A stretch of 64,000 bases of DNA from Streptomyces sp. NBC_00414. Lineage in GTDB: Bacteria > Actinomycetota > Actinomycetes > Streptomycetales > Streptomycetaceae. The stretch covers positions 6,572,001-6,636,000 of the forward strand of contig NZ_CP107935.1 of assembly GCF_036038375.1 (NCBI RefSeq). Direction: 5' to 3'. The position numbers were made by a program, and so were the translations under genes. The notes beneath the pieces are model-generated. The model did not search any database. It was not told where the DNA came from and saw only the letters and a program-made list of their open reading frames with translations. This document shows positions 53,902 to 61,318 of this stretch, one piece after another; the first letter of the stretch is position 1, and every line of letters starts with the position of its first letter.

Positions 53902-54198
53902 ATGAAGTCCCTGAAGGCCGCCGCTGTCGTTGCCGGGTCCATGGTCGTCGCTGGTGTCGCCGCGCCCGCCTTTGCCGCCGACCTCACGCCCCCCTCCAGC
54001 CTCAACGGCGGCCTCGACTCGGCGCTGACCCAGCTCACCACCGAGCCGGTGGACGCCATGCCCCTGCAGTCGCAGTCCAGGGCGCTCGACACGGAGAACC
54101 AGGACTCCGCCCTCAGCACCGTCAAGGACGCGACGGCGGCCCTGAACTCCGCGGGCGGGCCCACGGGCCTTCTGGGCGGGCTCCCCCTCCAGAAGTGA
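53902..54198 (+). CDS. Small secreted protein of unknown function
   Basis: 98 residues from ATG 53902 with an AAAGGA Shine-Dalgarno. The signal peptide 'MKSLKAAAVVAGSMVVAGVA' ends APAFA, like those of the chaplins. The mature part is short, Ser/Leu/Thr-rich, without Cys, and ends GLLGGLPLQK. No domain is recognised. The N-terminus resembles that of the protein at 55239 (MKSTTRGTLAAVV), so the two may be related exported proteins of the surface region. Confidence 0.7.
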   Translation: MKSLKAAAVVAGSMVVAGVAAPAFAADLTPPSSLNGGLDSALTQLTTEPVDAMPLQSQSRALDTENQDSALSTVKDATAALNSAGGPTGLLGGLPLQK

Positions 54199-54202
54199 CG
54201 CG

Positions 54203-54353
54203 GGGCCGGTCGCGGAGTTACGTGGGACCGGTCGAGGAGTTACGCGAGGCCGGTGCGGCAGTTACGTGAGGCCGGTCCGGAAGTCACGTGAGGCCGGTCC
54301 GGAAGTGCCGCAGGACCGGAAGTGCCGCAGGACCGGAAGTGCCGCAGGGCCGG
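54203..54353. repeat. Tandem repeat: 22-bp units passing into 17-bp units
   Basis: About five 22-bp units of the type GGCCGGTNCGGNAGTTACGTGA are followed by about two and a half 17-bp units GGACCGGAAGTGCCGCA. The second type is a shortened form of the first. The array begins right after the small secreted protein gene and takes up half of the 54199-54520 gap. The rest of the gap is a pyrimidine-rich strand (TCTCTTCTCCC type, 54415-54485). Confidence 0.85.
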
Positions 54354-54520
54354 TTGCGCATCGCGCGGACCGGCCCTTCGTGTCGGCCCTGACCGCTCAC
54401 CGTGTTCCGGCCGTTTCTCTCTTCTCCCGCTCTTCTCCCCCTCTTCTCGCTCACTTCCCCCGCCTCTTTTTTTCTCTTCCCGTCCGTTCGACCCCGTCCC
54501 TCGTTCGTGTGGAGACCTCC

Positions 54521-55084
54521 ATGGAAATCCCCCGGGCGAGTGAGAAAGGGCGCGGACGCATTCCGACACGTCGATACGGTTCCGCGGTGACCTCAACCTC
54601 AAGCGAAACGCGCCCTTTCCCCGCCGCGGACCTCGGCACCCTCGTCGTCATGGCGTGGAGCGGTGAACAGCCCGACGGCGACATGCCCTACCTCCTGGCC
54701 TACTCCCTCGGTGACGGCGCGGGCGGACCCGAGGGCTCCGCGTCCGCCGTCGAGCGGCTGCTGAAGGCCAACGGGCTGCCCCTCGGCGACGAGGTCGTCG
54801 ACGCCACCCGGCAGCCGAGCTTCCCGGTCCGCCTCCTCGTCGAGGCGGGCCAGGCCGTGGTCAGCATGACCCAGCTCAACGCCCAGTGCCCCGTACCGCC
54901 GGAGTGGCTCGCCGCGGTCGGCGAACGCGGCTACGCCTACTTCCTGTTCACCACCCGCCCGTGGCCCGAGGCCGAGCCGGGCAAGCCCGTCGAACCGGAG
55001 GCCCTGGCAGCCTTCGCCGGTGACGAGGAGACCCTGAACAACGCGGCGCACGCCCTCGTCCCGGCCCGCAGCCTGCGCGCCTGA
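54521..55084 (+). CDS. Conserved Streptomyces protein, DUF5949-like
   Basis: 187 residues from ATG 54521, six bases after GGAG. Homologues as I recall begin nearer TSTSS-TRP-AADLGTLVVMAWSG, which would fit a GTG start at 54587 (165 residues) that has no SD, so the start is uncertain. The protein is a small alpha/beta domain: 'PYLLAYSLGDG', 'SFPVRLLVEAGQAVVSMTQL', 'YAYFLFTTRPWPE'. There is no signal peptide in the core, so it is cytoplasmic. Function unknown. Confidence 0.7.
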   Translation: MEIPRASEKGRGRIPTRRYGSAVTSTSSETRPFPAADLGTLVVMAWSGEQPDGDMPYLLAYSLGDGAGGPEGSASAVERLLKANGLPLGDEVVDATRQPSFPVRLLVEAGQAVVSMTQLNAQCPVPPEWLAAVGERGYAYFLFTTRPWPEAEPGKPVEPEALAAFAGDEETLNNAAHALVPARSLRA

Positions 55085-55238
55085 CCATGCGCGCCGCGGC
55101 TGCCTGCCTCCGGCACGTTGACGCGGCGGTGGGACTTATGGACGAGCTGAAGATTGCATCGACCGGGGGAATTTTGACCGGATCCCGTGTGCCGGGTCGT
55201 TACCCGTTTCGGACGCACCCCCGAATCCCGAAAGGCCC

Positions 55239-55754
55239 GTGCCTGAGATGAAGTCGACCACCCGAGGAACTCTTGCCGCCGTCGTCACCTGTGTGGCGGC
55301 CGCCGTCGCGACGCCCGCTGTCGCGGCCGACGGGGTTCCGGTCGCCGTGCCCCTGGAAGGTGTGGAGCACTCCCTGAACATGGAGATGCCCAGGATCAGC
55401 GGCACCGTGCCGCTGATCACGCCGGGCAGCCCCGACGGGCCGCGGTACGTCGAGGGCCGGCTGCTGCCGGAGCGGGCCCTGCCGCAACTGCCGGTCACCA
55501 GCGACCTGCCCTCGCTCGACCTGCGTACGCCGCTGCCGCGCGTGCTCGGAGACACCTTCGACCACCTCGCCGCCAGCACGCCCACCACCGACCTGCGCGC
55601 TCTGACGCCCGGTGCCTCGCTGGACGCCCCGCTGACCGCGCCGCGCGCGGACATGTTCGGTCTCCCGGACGTGAAGCTGCCCCAGGTCGCTCTGCTGGCC
55701 CCGGTCCTGCAGGCGGCGCCGGGGGCCACCCTGGGCCTCGCTCCGGGTCTGTAG
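55239..55754 (+). CDS. Small secreted protein of unknown function
   Basis: 171 residues if GTG 55239 is used (SD GAAAGG four bases upstream); ATG 55248 is an alternative that matches the MKS start of the protein at 53902. The signal peptide ends TPAVAA. The mature part is rich in Leu/Pro/Thr with repeating LP and TPL patterns and no Cys: 'PLEGVEHSLNMEMPRISGTV', 'LTAPRADMFGLPDVKLPQVA'. No domain is recognised. It stands directly before melC1 on the same strand. Confidence 0.7.
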   Translation: MPEMKSTTRGTLAAVVTCVAAAVATPAVAADGVPVAVPLEGVEHSLNMEMPRISGTVPLITPGSPDGPRYVEGRLLPERALPQLPVTSDLPSLDLRTPLPRVLGDTFDHLAASTPTTDLRALTPGASLDAPLTAPRADMFGLPDVKLPQVALLAPVLQAAPGATLGLAPGL

Positions 55755-55841
55755 GCACGCGGAGCCGGTACCACTCGTACGCATAGGGCGCGTACACGTA
55801 CGGCTCTCACCGCGCGAGCGGGGGGACGGCAGGAAAACAGG

Positions 55842-56363
55842 ATGTATCGGAGGGGTGGGGGAGTGCGGGTGGGAGTGGGGAACGGTTCGCGGCGTGACGT
55901 CCTGAGAGGGCTGCTCGCCGCGGCCGTGGCCGCCGTCCTGGCGCCGCTCGTCACGGCGTCGAGGCCGTCGCGCGAACCGGCCGGGTCCGGGGCCGGGTTC
56001 GATGCCGGGTTCGAGGCGGAGTTCGCGGACGGCTTCGACGAGATGTACGGCGGCTGCCGGATCCGTGGCTGCAAGGAGGAGGAGCAGGAGAAGGAGGTGG
56101 CGGCGGACGGTGTGCGGTCGGCCGGGCTCGCGCGAACGGCCGCCGCCGGATCGTGGCGGGTCACGGTGGACGACCGGCCGCTGCACCTCATGCGGCGCGC
56201 CGACGGCGGCTATCTGACGATGATCGACCACTACCAGTCGTACCCGACGCCGCTGGCCGCCGCCCGCGCGGCCGTGGACGAACTGGGCGGCACACTGCGG
56301 CTGCGCGCGACCGCCGCGGAGGCGGAGCCGGGGGAGGGGCACGGACATGGCGTACACGCGTAA
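55842..56363 (+). CDS. melC1: Tyrosinase copper chaperone MelC1
   Basis: 173 residues from ATG 55842; an in-frame GTG at 55863 with a GAGGGG Shine-Dalgarno is an alternative. It has a Tat-type signal (NGSRRDVLRGLLAAAVAAVL), a short linker, then the conserved MelC1 domain 'VTVDDRPLHLMRRADGGYLT', then 'DHYQSYPTPLAAARAAVDEL' with the caddie Tyr that sits in the tyrosinase active site. It binds apo-MelC2, delivers copper and carries the partner through the Tat pathway. It overlaps melC2 by 17 bp. An acidic insert (KEEEQEKE) before the domain is longer than usual. Confidence 0.92.
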   Translation: MYRRGGGVRVGVGNGSRRDVLRGLLAAAVAAVLAPLVTASRPSREPAGSGAGFDAGFEAEFADGFDEMYGGCRIRGCKEEEQEKEVAADGVRSAGLARTAAAGSWRVTVDDRPLHLMRRADGGYLTMIDHYQSYPTPLAAARAAVDELGGTLRLRATAAEAEPGEGHGHGVHA

Positions 56364-57213
56364 GAACGTGAGCGCGCTGACACGTACGGAGAAGCGCAGG
56401 CTCGTCGGCGCGTTCCTGGAGATCAAACGCACCGGCGAGTACGACGAATTCGTCCGCGTGCACATCGACCACTACGTGTCGGACGGCGAGGACGGGCTGC
56501 GCGCGGCCCATATGACCCCCTCGTTCCTGCCCTGGCACCGGCAGTTCCTGCTGGACCTGGAGCGGGCGCTGCGCCGGGTGGACTCCGCGGTGTCCGTGCC
56601 GTACTGGGACTGGACGAAGGACCGCACTCCCGCCGCCTCGCTGTGGGGGGAGGACCTGCTCGGGGGCAACGGGCGCCGGTCCGACCACCAGGTGACGACC
56701 GGTCCGTTCGCGCGCCGGCACAAGAAGTGGGTCGTCAAGGAGTCGATGACCGACGGCGACTACCTCACGCGTGACTTCGGCAGGCCCCGCGATCCGCTCG
56801 CGCTGCCCACCGCGGGCGAGCTCGCCAAGGCCCTCGACGACCCCGTGTACGACGCGGAGCCCTGGGACTCCACCTCGGACCGCGGCTTCCGCAACAAGCT
56901 GGAGGGGTGGGGGACCGGCCGGGGCAACGACGCCTGGCGCAACCACAACCGCGTCCACCGCTGGGTCGGCGGGCACATGCTGGGCGGGGCCTCCGTCAAC
57001 GACCCCGTCTTCTGGCTGCACCACTCCTTCGTGGACCTGCTCTGGACGCGCTGGCAGAAGCGGCACCAGGGCGCGCGGTACCTGCCCAAGTCACCGCCGG
57101 AACTCGGGAACCGGCAGTACGGGCGGATCGTCGCGCGGCACGAGGAGATGCCGCCGTGGGGCGTGACCCCGGACCAGATGGAGGACCACAGCCGGATCTA
57201 CCGGTACGTGTGA
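56347..57213 (+). CDS. melC2: Tyrosinase (monophenol monooxygenase)
   Basis: A 288-residue type-3 copper oxidase that turns tyrosine into dopaquinone for melanin. CuA ligands are His40 (VHIDHYV), His55 (AAHMTP) and His64 (LPWHRQF). CuB ligands lie in 'NHNRVHRWVGGHM' and 'FWLHHSFVDLLW'. It has no signal of its own and is exported bound to MelC1. Length and ligands are normal for Streptomyces MelC2 (about 273-290), so the organism should be able to make melanin. Confidence 0.96.
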   Translation: MAYTRKNVSALTRTEKRRLVGAFLEIKRTGEYDEFVRVHIDHYVSDGEDGLRAAHMTPSFLPWHRQFLLDLERALRRVDSAVSVPYWDWTKDRTPAASLWGEDLLGGNGRRSDHQVTTGPFARRHKKWVVKESMTDGDYLTRDFGRPRDPLALPTAGELAKALDDPVYDAEPWDSTSDRGFRNKLEGWGTGRGNDAWRNHNRVHRWVGGHMLGGASVNDPVFWLHHSFVDLLWTRWQKRHQGARYLPKSPPELGNRQYGRIVARHEEMPPWGVTPDQMEDHSRIYRYV

Positions 57214-57276
57214 TCGGTGCGCGCGGCCGGTATGCGTGATCGCTGCGCGCGATCGGTGCGCGTGATCGCTGCGCGG
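57212..57276. repeat. 13-bp tandem repeat after the tyrosinase gene
   Basis: GATCGCTGCGCGC, GATCGGTGCGCGT and GATCGCTGCGCGG follow each other head to tail (about 57238-57276). A further copy starts right at the melC2 stop (57213) followed by a degenerate unit. A repeat-expansion origin is likely. Confidence 0.8.
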
Positions 57277-57320
57277 GAGGGGCCGACGCGTGAGATGCCG
57301 GTGCGTGGGACACGGGGAAG

Positions 57321-57346
57321 CCCCCGGCGGTGTGTACCGCCGGGGG
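57321..57346. terminator. Bidirectional terminator between melC2 and the convergent chaplin gene
   Basis: Perfect 11-bp stem CCCCCGGCGGT (57321-57331) with its complement at 57336-57346 and a GTGT tetraloop. Confidence 0.8.
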
Positions 57347-57370
57347 CCTTCGCGTGGGTGGTGCGGCGAC

Positions 57371-57637
57371 TCAGCGGCCGTAACCCTCGTGGGTGTCGTC
57401 GATGTTCGCGCACTGGTTGCCGAACGCCGGGTTCAGCAGGGCGATGACGTTCACGGTGTTGCCGCAGAGGTTGACCGGGATGTGGATCGGAACCTGGACG
57501 ACATTGCCCGACGCCACGCCGGGCGAGCCGACGGCCGTGCCCGCGGCGTCCGCGTCCGCCATGGCCAGACCGGCACCACTGAGCACAACGGCACCCGTGC
57601 CAAGAGCGACAACGGCTGCCTTCGCGATGCGAGACAT
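57371..57637 (-). CDS. chpG: Short chaplin with C-terminal extension (ChpG-like)
   Basis: 88 residues from ATG 57637 behind GAAGGAG; the 57673 start is rejected. Signal peptide to about 28, then one chaplin domain ('GSPGVASGNVVQVPIHIPVN', Cys in LCGNTVNVIALLNPAFGN, Cys in NQCAN) and the extra tail IDDTHEGYGR, a feature I recall for ChpG. A good sigma-BldN promoter lies upstream. It is convergent with melC2. Confidence 0.93.
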   Translation of the reverse strand: MSRIAKAAVVALGTGAVVLSGAGLAMADADAAGTAVGSPGVASGNVVQVPIHIPVNLCGNTVNVIALLNPAFGNQCANIDDTHEGYGR

Positions 57638-57694
57638 CACGTATCTCCTTCGAATCGGTGAGCGCGGAAGCATGAACGCGACCGCACTGTCCCT

Positions 57695-57722
57695 TCAACG
57701 CGAGGACTCACAGCGGGTAACG
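57695..57722 (-). promoter_or_regulatory. Sigma-BldN promoter for the chaplin gene
   Basis: On the minus strand CGTTAC (57722-57717), exactly 16 bp, then CGTTGA (57700-57695). The -10 is identical to, and the -35 one base off, the remembered sigma-BldN consensus (CGTAAC-N16-CGTTGA). Transcription would start near 57688, about 50 bp before the ATG. Confidence 0.75.
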
Positions 57723-57823
57723 GCACTCAACTTGACATCCTTCACCAAGCTGTTTCATTTCGGGTAATAAGTCATATGAGCCGCCCGGCTAGGGGTGGTT
57801 CACGGGTTGATTCACGGACCGGT

Positions 57824-59437
57824 TCACGGGCGGGTGCAGAGGCCCGTGGGGTTGGCGGCCGGGGGACGGCACTGGAGGTCGGAGTCGTCCGCGCTCGTGC
57901 TCAGGTACCGGCCGACGCAGGCGGTCGGCGTGGTCCTGCCGCGTTCGTCGCAGAAGGCCAGGGCGGCACGGCCGTCGGTGAACGGGCCCGGGGCGTAGAC
58001 GACCCAGTAGCCCGGGCGCAGGGACGCGTAGTCGTCGCTGCGGAGGTAGACGGCCTCGGGGACGGACTTCCGGACGGCGGCGAGCCGCCGGTCCCGGGCG
58101 GCGGTGCCGGAGCCGACCGGTTCGGAGAAGAGCTGGGCGATCCACTGGCCCCCGGAGGCGGGTGGCGGGCCGGCCGTCTCCTTCGACGGTGACGGCGACG
58201 GGGAGGAGTCCGCGGACGACGGCTTGGCCGAGGGAGTCGGAGTCCGCTTCGAGGACGGCGTGGCGGCGGAGTCGCCCCTTCCCCTGGCGCCGTCCTTCCT
58301 GCCGTCGTTGCCGTCCGGGTCGCCGAGGGTGAGCACCAGAGCGGTCGTGGCCGTCGCGAGGGCGACCACGACGAGGGCGACGGTGGCGACGAGCGCGGTG
58401 CGCCCGCCGCGCCCGGACGAGCGCCGGCCCTCGACGCGCGTCGGCTGCTCGGACGCCTGTACGACGGGCTGCACGGAGGGGTGTTCGGCGGGCGCGGGGC
58501 CACCGGGGGTACTGGAGCCACTGTGGCCGCTGGGGTCGCCGTACAGGGGTGGGGTGCCCAGGATGTGGGGCGGCGGCGTCGAGAGGCCGGGCGGCACCGG
58601 AGCGGTCGCCGTCGGCAGCGCCCAGTCCGGCGTCGTACCCGACTCGACCTGAGCCAGCATCGCGTCCAGCTGCGCCGCGTCGGGCCGGGCCGCCGGGTCC
58701 CGCACGAGCAGGGCCTGGAGTACGGGTGCGAGCGGGCCGGAGCGCACCGGCGGGGGTACGGCCTCGTCGAGGACGGCGGCCAGGGTGCCGAGGGTCGTCC
58801 CGCGGCGCAGCGGACTGACGCCCTCGACGCACACGTACAGGACGAGCCCCAGGGACCAGAGGTCGGACGCCGGGTCGTCGTCGTTGCCGCGGATCCGCTC
58901 GGGGGCGATGTACTCGGGCGAGCCGATGAGTTCGCCGGTCGCCGTCAGCGCGGTGGACCCCTGGAGCGCCGCGATGCCGAAGTCGGTGAGCACGGCGGAG
59001 CCGTCGGCGCGCAGCAGGATGTTGGCGGGTTTGACGTCCCGGTGCTGGACCCCGGCCGCGTCGGCGGCGCGCAGGGCGCCGAGCACCTGGCGGCCCAGGC
59101 GGGCGGCCTCCGTGGGCGACAACGGGCCGTCGGCGAGCCGCTCCTGGAGGGAGACGCCTTCCACCAGTTCCATCACGAGCCAGGGGTGGGGGTCGTCGTC
59201 CACGATGTGATGGATCATCACCACGTTCGGGTGACTGACCCGGGCCAGCGCCCGAGCCTCCCGCAGCACCCGCTCGCGGACGGCTTCGGAGGCCGCCGCG
59301 TCAGGCCGTACGGCCTTGAGGGCGACCTCCCGGTGCAGCACGCTGTCCCGCGCCCGCCACACCGTCCCCATACCGCCGCTGCCGAGCCGCCCGATCAGCT
59401 CGAACCGACCGTCGATCATGTCCCCCGGTGCGTTCAT
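57824..59437 (-). CDS. Membrane-anchored Ser/Thr protein kinase (PknB-type)
   Basis: 537 residues from ATG 59437; the 59761 frame runs into non-conserved sequence. The Hanks kinase domain (about 8-265) has a glycine loop (GSGGMG, 19-24), Lys41, HRDVKPAN (Asp134), DFG (152-154) and GSPEYIAPE. A Pro-rich linker, a transmembrane helix (about 348-372), a Ser/Thr/Pro-rich stalk and a small extracellular domain (about 430-537) with Cys follow. No PASTA repeats are present, so the ligand differs from that of PknB. Its substrates are unknown. Confidence 0.92.
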   Translation of the reverse strand: MNAPGDMIDGRFELIGRLGSGGMGTVWRARDSVLHREVALKAVRPDAAASEAVRERVLREARALARVSHPNVVMIHHIVDDDPHPWLVMELVEGVSLQERLADGPLSPTEAARLGRQVLGALRAADAAGVQHRDVKPANILLRADGSAVLTDFGIAALQGSTALTATGELIGSPEYIAPERIRGNDDDPASDLWSLGLVLYVCVEGVSPLRRGTTLGTLAAVLDEAVPPPVRSGPLAPVLQALLVRDPAARPDAAQLDAMLAQVESGTTPDWALPTATAPVPPGLSTPPPHILGTPPLYGDPSGHSGSSTPGGPAPAEHPSVQPVVQASEQPTRVEGRRSSGRGGRTALVATVALVVVALATATTALVLTLGDPDGNDGRKDGARGRGDSAATPSSKRTPTPSAKPSSADSSPSPSPSKETAGPPPASGGQWIAQLFSEPVGSGTAARDRRLAAVRKSVPEAVYLRSDDYASLRPGYWVVYAPGPFTDGRAALAFCDERGRTTPTACVGRYLSTSADDSDLQCRPPAANPTGLCTRP

Positions 59438-59510
59438 GGCGGACAGATTAGTGGGGGCGGGGCGGGTGGCAGGAAACGTGGGCACGAGCGACCCCACGGG
59501 CGATACGTGG

Positions 59511-59939
59511 TCAGTCGATGCAGAACTCGTTGCCCTCGATGTCCTGCATCGGGATGCACGAGTCGGTGCCGTCGTACAGCGTTCGCACGTGTATCGCGCC
59601 GAGCGGGACCAGCCGCGCGCATTCGGCCTCCAGTGCGGCGAGGCGCTCTTCGCCCACGAGTCCGGTGCCGACCCGCACGTCGAGGTGCAGCCGGTTCTTG
59701 GCGGCCTTCCCCTCGGGGACGCGCTGGAAGTACAGCCGCGGGCCCACACCTGAGGGGTCACCGCAGGCGAACCATGAATCCCGCTGCTCGGGCGGCTGTG
59801 AGTTCTTGTAGTCGTCCCATGTGGCGAACCCCTCCGGTGGCGGCGGCACGACGTACCCCAACACCTCGCACCAGAAACGGGCGAGGCGCTCAGGTTCCGC
59901 GCAGTCGAAGGTGACTTGGAACTTCTTGATGGACGTCAT
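59511..59939 (-). CDS. VOC (glyoxalase-fold) family protein
   Basis: A 142-residue single VOC domain of the glyoxalase-like type: 'FQVTFDCAEPERLARFWCEV' and LGY at the start, 'PRLYFQRVPEGKAAKNRLHL' with DV in the middle, and 'MQDIEGNEFCID' at the end. Such proteins are dioxygenases, isomerases or binding and resistance proteins; nothing here selects one. It ends 74 bp before the kinase start on the same strand. Confidence 0.85.
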   Translation of the reverse strand: MTSIKKFQVTFDCAEPERLARFWCEVLGYVVPPPPEGFATWDDYKNSQPPEQRDSWFACGDPSGVGPRLYFQRVPEGKAAKNRLHLDVRVGTGLVGEERLAALEAECARLVPLGAIHVRTLYDGTDSCIPMQDIEGNEFCID

Positions 59940-60174
59940 CCGGTCACCGTAGGGGCGCGGGCCGGTCTTTCGGCAGGTCGCGCGCCCGATGCGCGCACCT
60001 CACGGCGCGGCCACCGTTGTGTCACGGACGTGTCTTGAGAACGATCAAGAAGCAACCGGGGCGACCGCACCGGCTCTCTGGGAGGACAGAAAGCGACACG
60101 GACGAACAGTCCGCAATCCACTCGGTCACCGCTCGCCACGAGCGACCACCCCCACGTAGAGAACAGGCACCGAC

Positions 60175-60627
60175 ATGCGCACTCGTAAGATCTCGGTACT
60201 CACCATGACCGTGGTGGCCCTCGGCCTGGCGCTGACGGCATGCGGCAACGACGGCGCCGGCGGCACGTCCTCCTCCGCGAGCAGCTCGTCGTCGGCGGCC
60301 ACGAGCACCTCGCGGTCCGGCACCGAGGAGGGCACGTCGTCGGGCACGTCGTCGGGCAAGTCGTCGGGTACGCCCGCCAAGTCCGACACGAAGTGCACCG
60401 ACCAGCTCGACTACGCGGGCGACCCGCGCTCCAACGCCGAGATCAACTCGATCGGTGAGGACACGGGTACGTGCCCCGAGCCCCAGAAGTCCGACGCGGC
60501 GTCGGGTACGCCGAAGGAAGCCGACACGAAGTGCACGGATCAGCTCGACTACGCGGGTGACTCCCGCTCCAACGCCGAGATCAACTCCATCGGTGAGGAG
60601 ACGGGTACGTGCCCGCCCGTCCAGTAG
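60175..60627 (+). CDS. Lipoprotein with two Cys-containing 35-residue repeats
   Basis: 150 residues. The signal ends in a lipobox LTAC (Cys23). A Ser/Thr/Gly-rich linker (about 30-70) is followed by two near-identical repeats of about 35 residues, each of the form DTKCTDQLDYAGD-RSNAEIN, then SIGE-TGTCP, with two Cys. The repeats are separated by a charged spacer (EPQKSDAASGTPKEA). The paired Cys suggest one disulphide per repeat on the outside of the membrane. I do not recognise the repeat family. No obvious operon partner. Confidence 0.75.
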   Translation: MRTRKISVLTMTVVALGLALTACGNDGAGGTSSSASSSSSAATSTSRSGTEEGTSSGTSSGKSSGTPAKSDTKCTDQLDYAGDPRSNAEINSIGEDTGTCPEPQKSDAASGTPKEADTKCTDQLDYAGDSRSNAEINSIGEETGTCPPVQ

Positions 60628-60934
60628 GAGGGGATTGCCGACCGTCCCTTCGCGGAGGGGGCGCCGCGGTCTGCTCGTGGCCGACAGGAGCGTGGCTGAC
60701 AGGCTTGCCGCCGACGGAATCAAGCCGCGAGCTGCCGCGAAGCGCCCCGGCGCGGCGTGGCCCCGGACGCGGACGGGCGAGCCGGGGCGGTGAGGGTGAG
60801 GCTCCGCACTCCGGGCGAAGTACGGGCGTCTCGCTCAAGGGGGAACGCAGATCGCGCCCTCGGTGAGGTCGCGGCGATGTGCGTCCGGAAATGAAAGAGC
60901 CCCTCACGTGTTACCGCAGGTGAGAGGCTATGTG
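60628..60934. other. Gene-free stretch before tRNA-Arg
   Basis: I see no supported gene, repeat or strong hairpin here. The open frames present are typical high-GC noise without Shine-Dalgarno sites or domains. Confidence 0.5.
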
Positions 60935-61007
60935 CGCCCCCGGCAGGACTCGAACCTGCGGCCAAGCGCTTAGAAGGCGCCTGCTCTATCCACTGAGCTA
61001 CGGGGGC
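60935..61007 (-). tRNA. tRNA-Arg (anticodon TCT)
   Basis: On the minus strand the acceptor arm GCCCCCG (61007-61001) pairs with CGGGGGC (60942-60936), discriminator G at 60935. The D-arm has AGCTCAGTGGATAGAGC, the anticodon loop CTTCTAA reads TCT (Arg, AGA), and the T-arm is GCAGGTTCGAGTCCTGC. The length is 73 nt and CCA is not encoded. No duplicated 3' end indicating an integrated element was seen. Confidence 0.95.
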
Positions 61008-61318
61008 CGGGTGTGGTGGCCTGTGGTGCTGGTGCCCGGGTATGGGCGGGGCTCTGACCTTGCCGGGGACAAGGATAGAGCTCCTGGGTCCCTACGCTTC
61101 GCGCTTCCCCTCCGTGGCTCGATGTGGAGGTTCAGTGAAGCGGTCCTGATAATCGCAGGCAGGTACGAATCGTGCATCGCTTTTGGCGTCTCACGCCCCG
61201 GGTGTTGTGCACTCGTTATGCCTGCGCCCCAGTCGTCCCTTCCGTCCCGTGTGTCCGATCGGCGCGCAGACATGGCCATATGCTTTAGAAAGCCTCCAAA
61301 ATTGGGCATTCTTCGCAT
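61008..61318. other. Divergent gap between tRNA-Arg and a GTPase gene
   Basis: No gene is seen. The right part (about 61260-61318) is AT-rich for this genome and probably contains the GTPase promoter; no clear hexamer pair stands out. The tRNA promoter must lie on the minus strand above 61007 and was not identified with confidence. Confidence 0.45.

Noticed and set aside
60935..61007. tRNA as integration site of a mobile element
   Set aside because: No repeated tRNA 3' end and no integrase were found on either side within the window.
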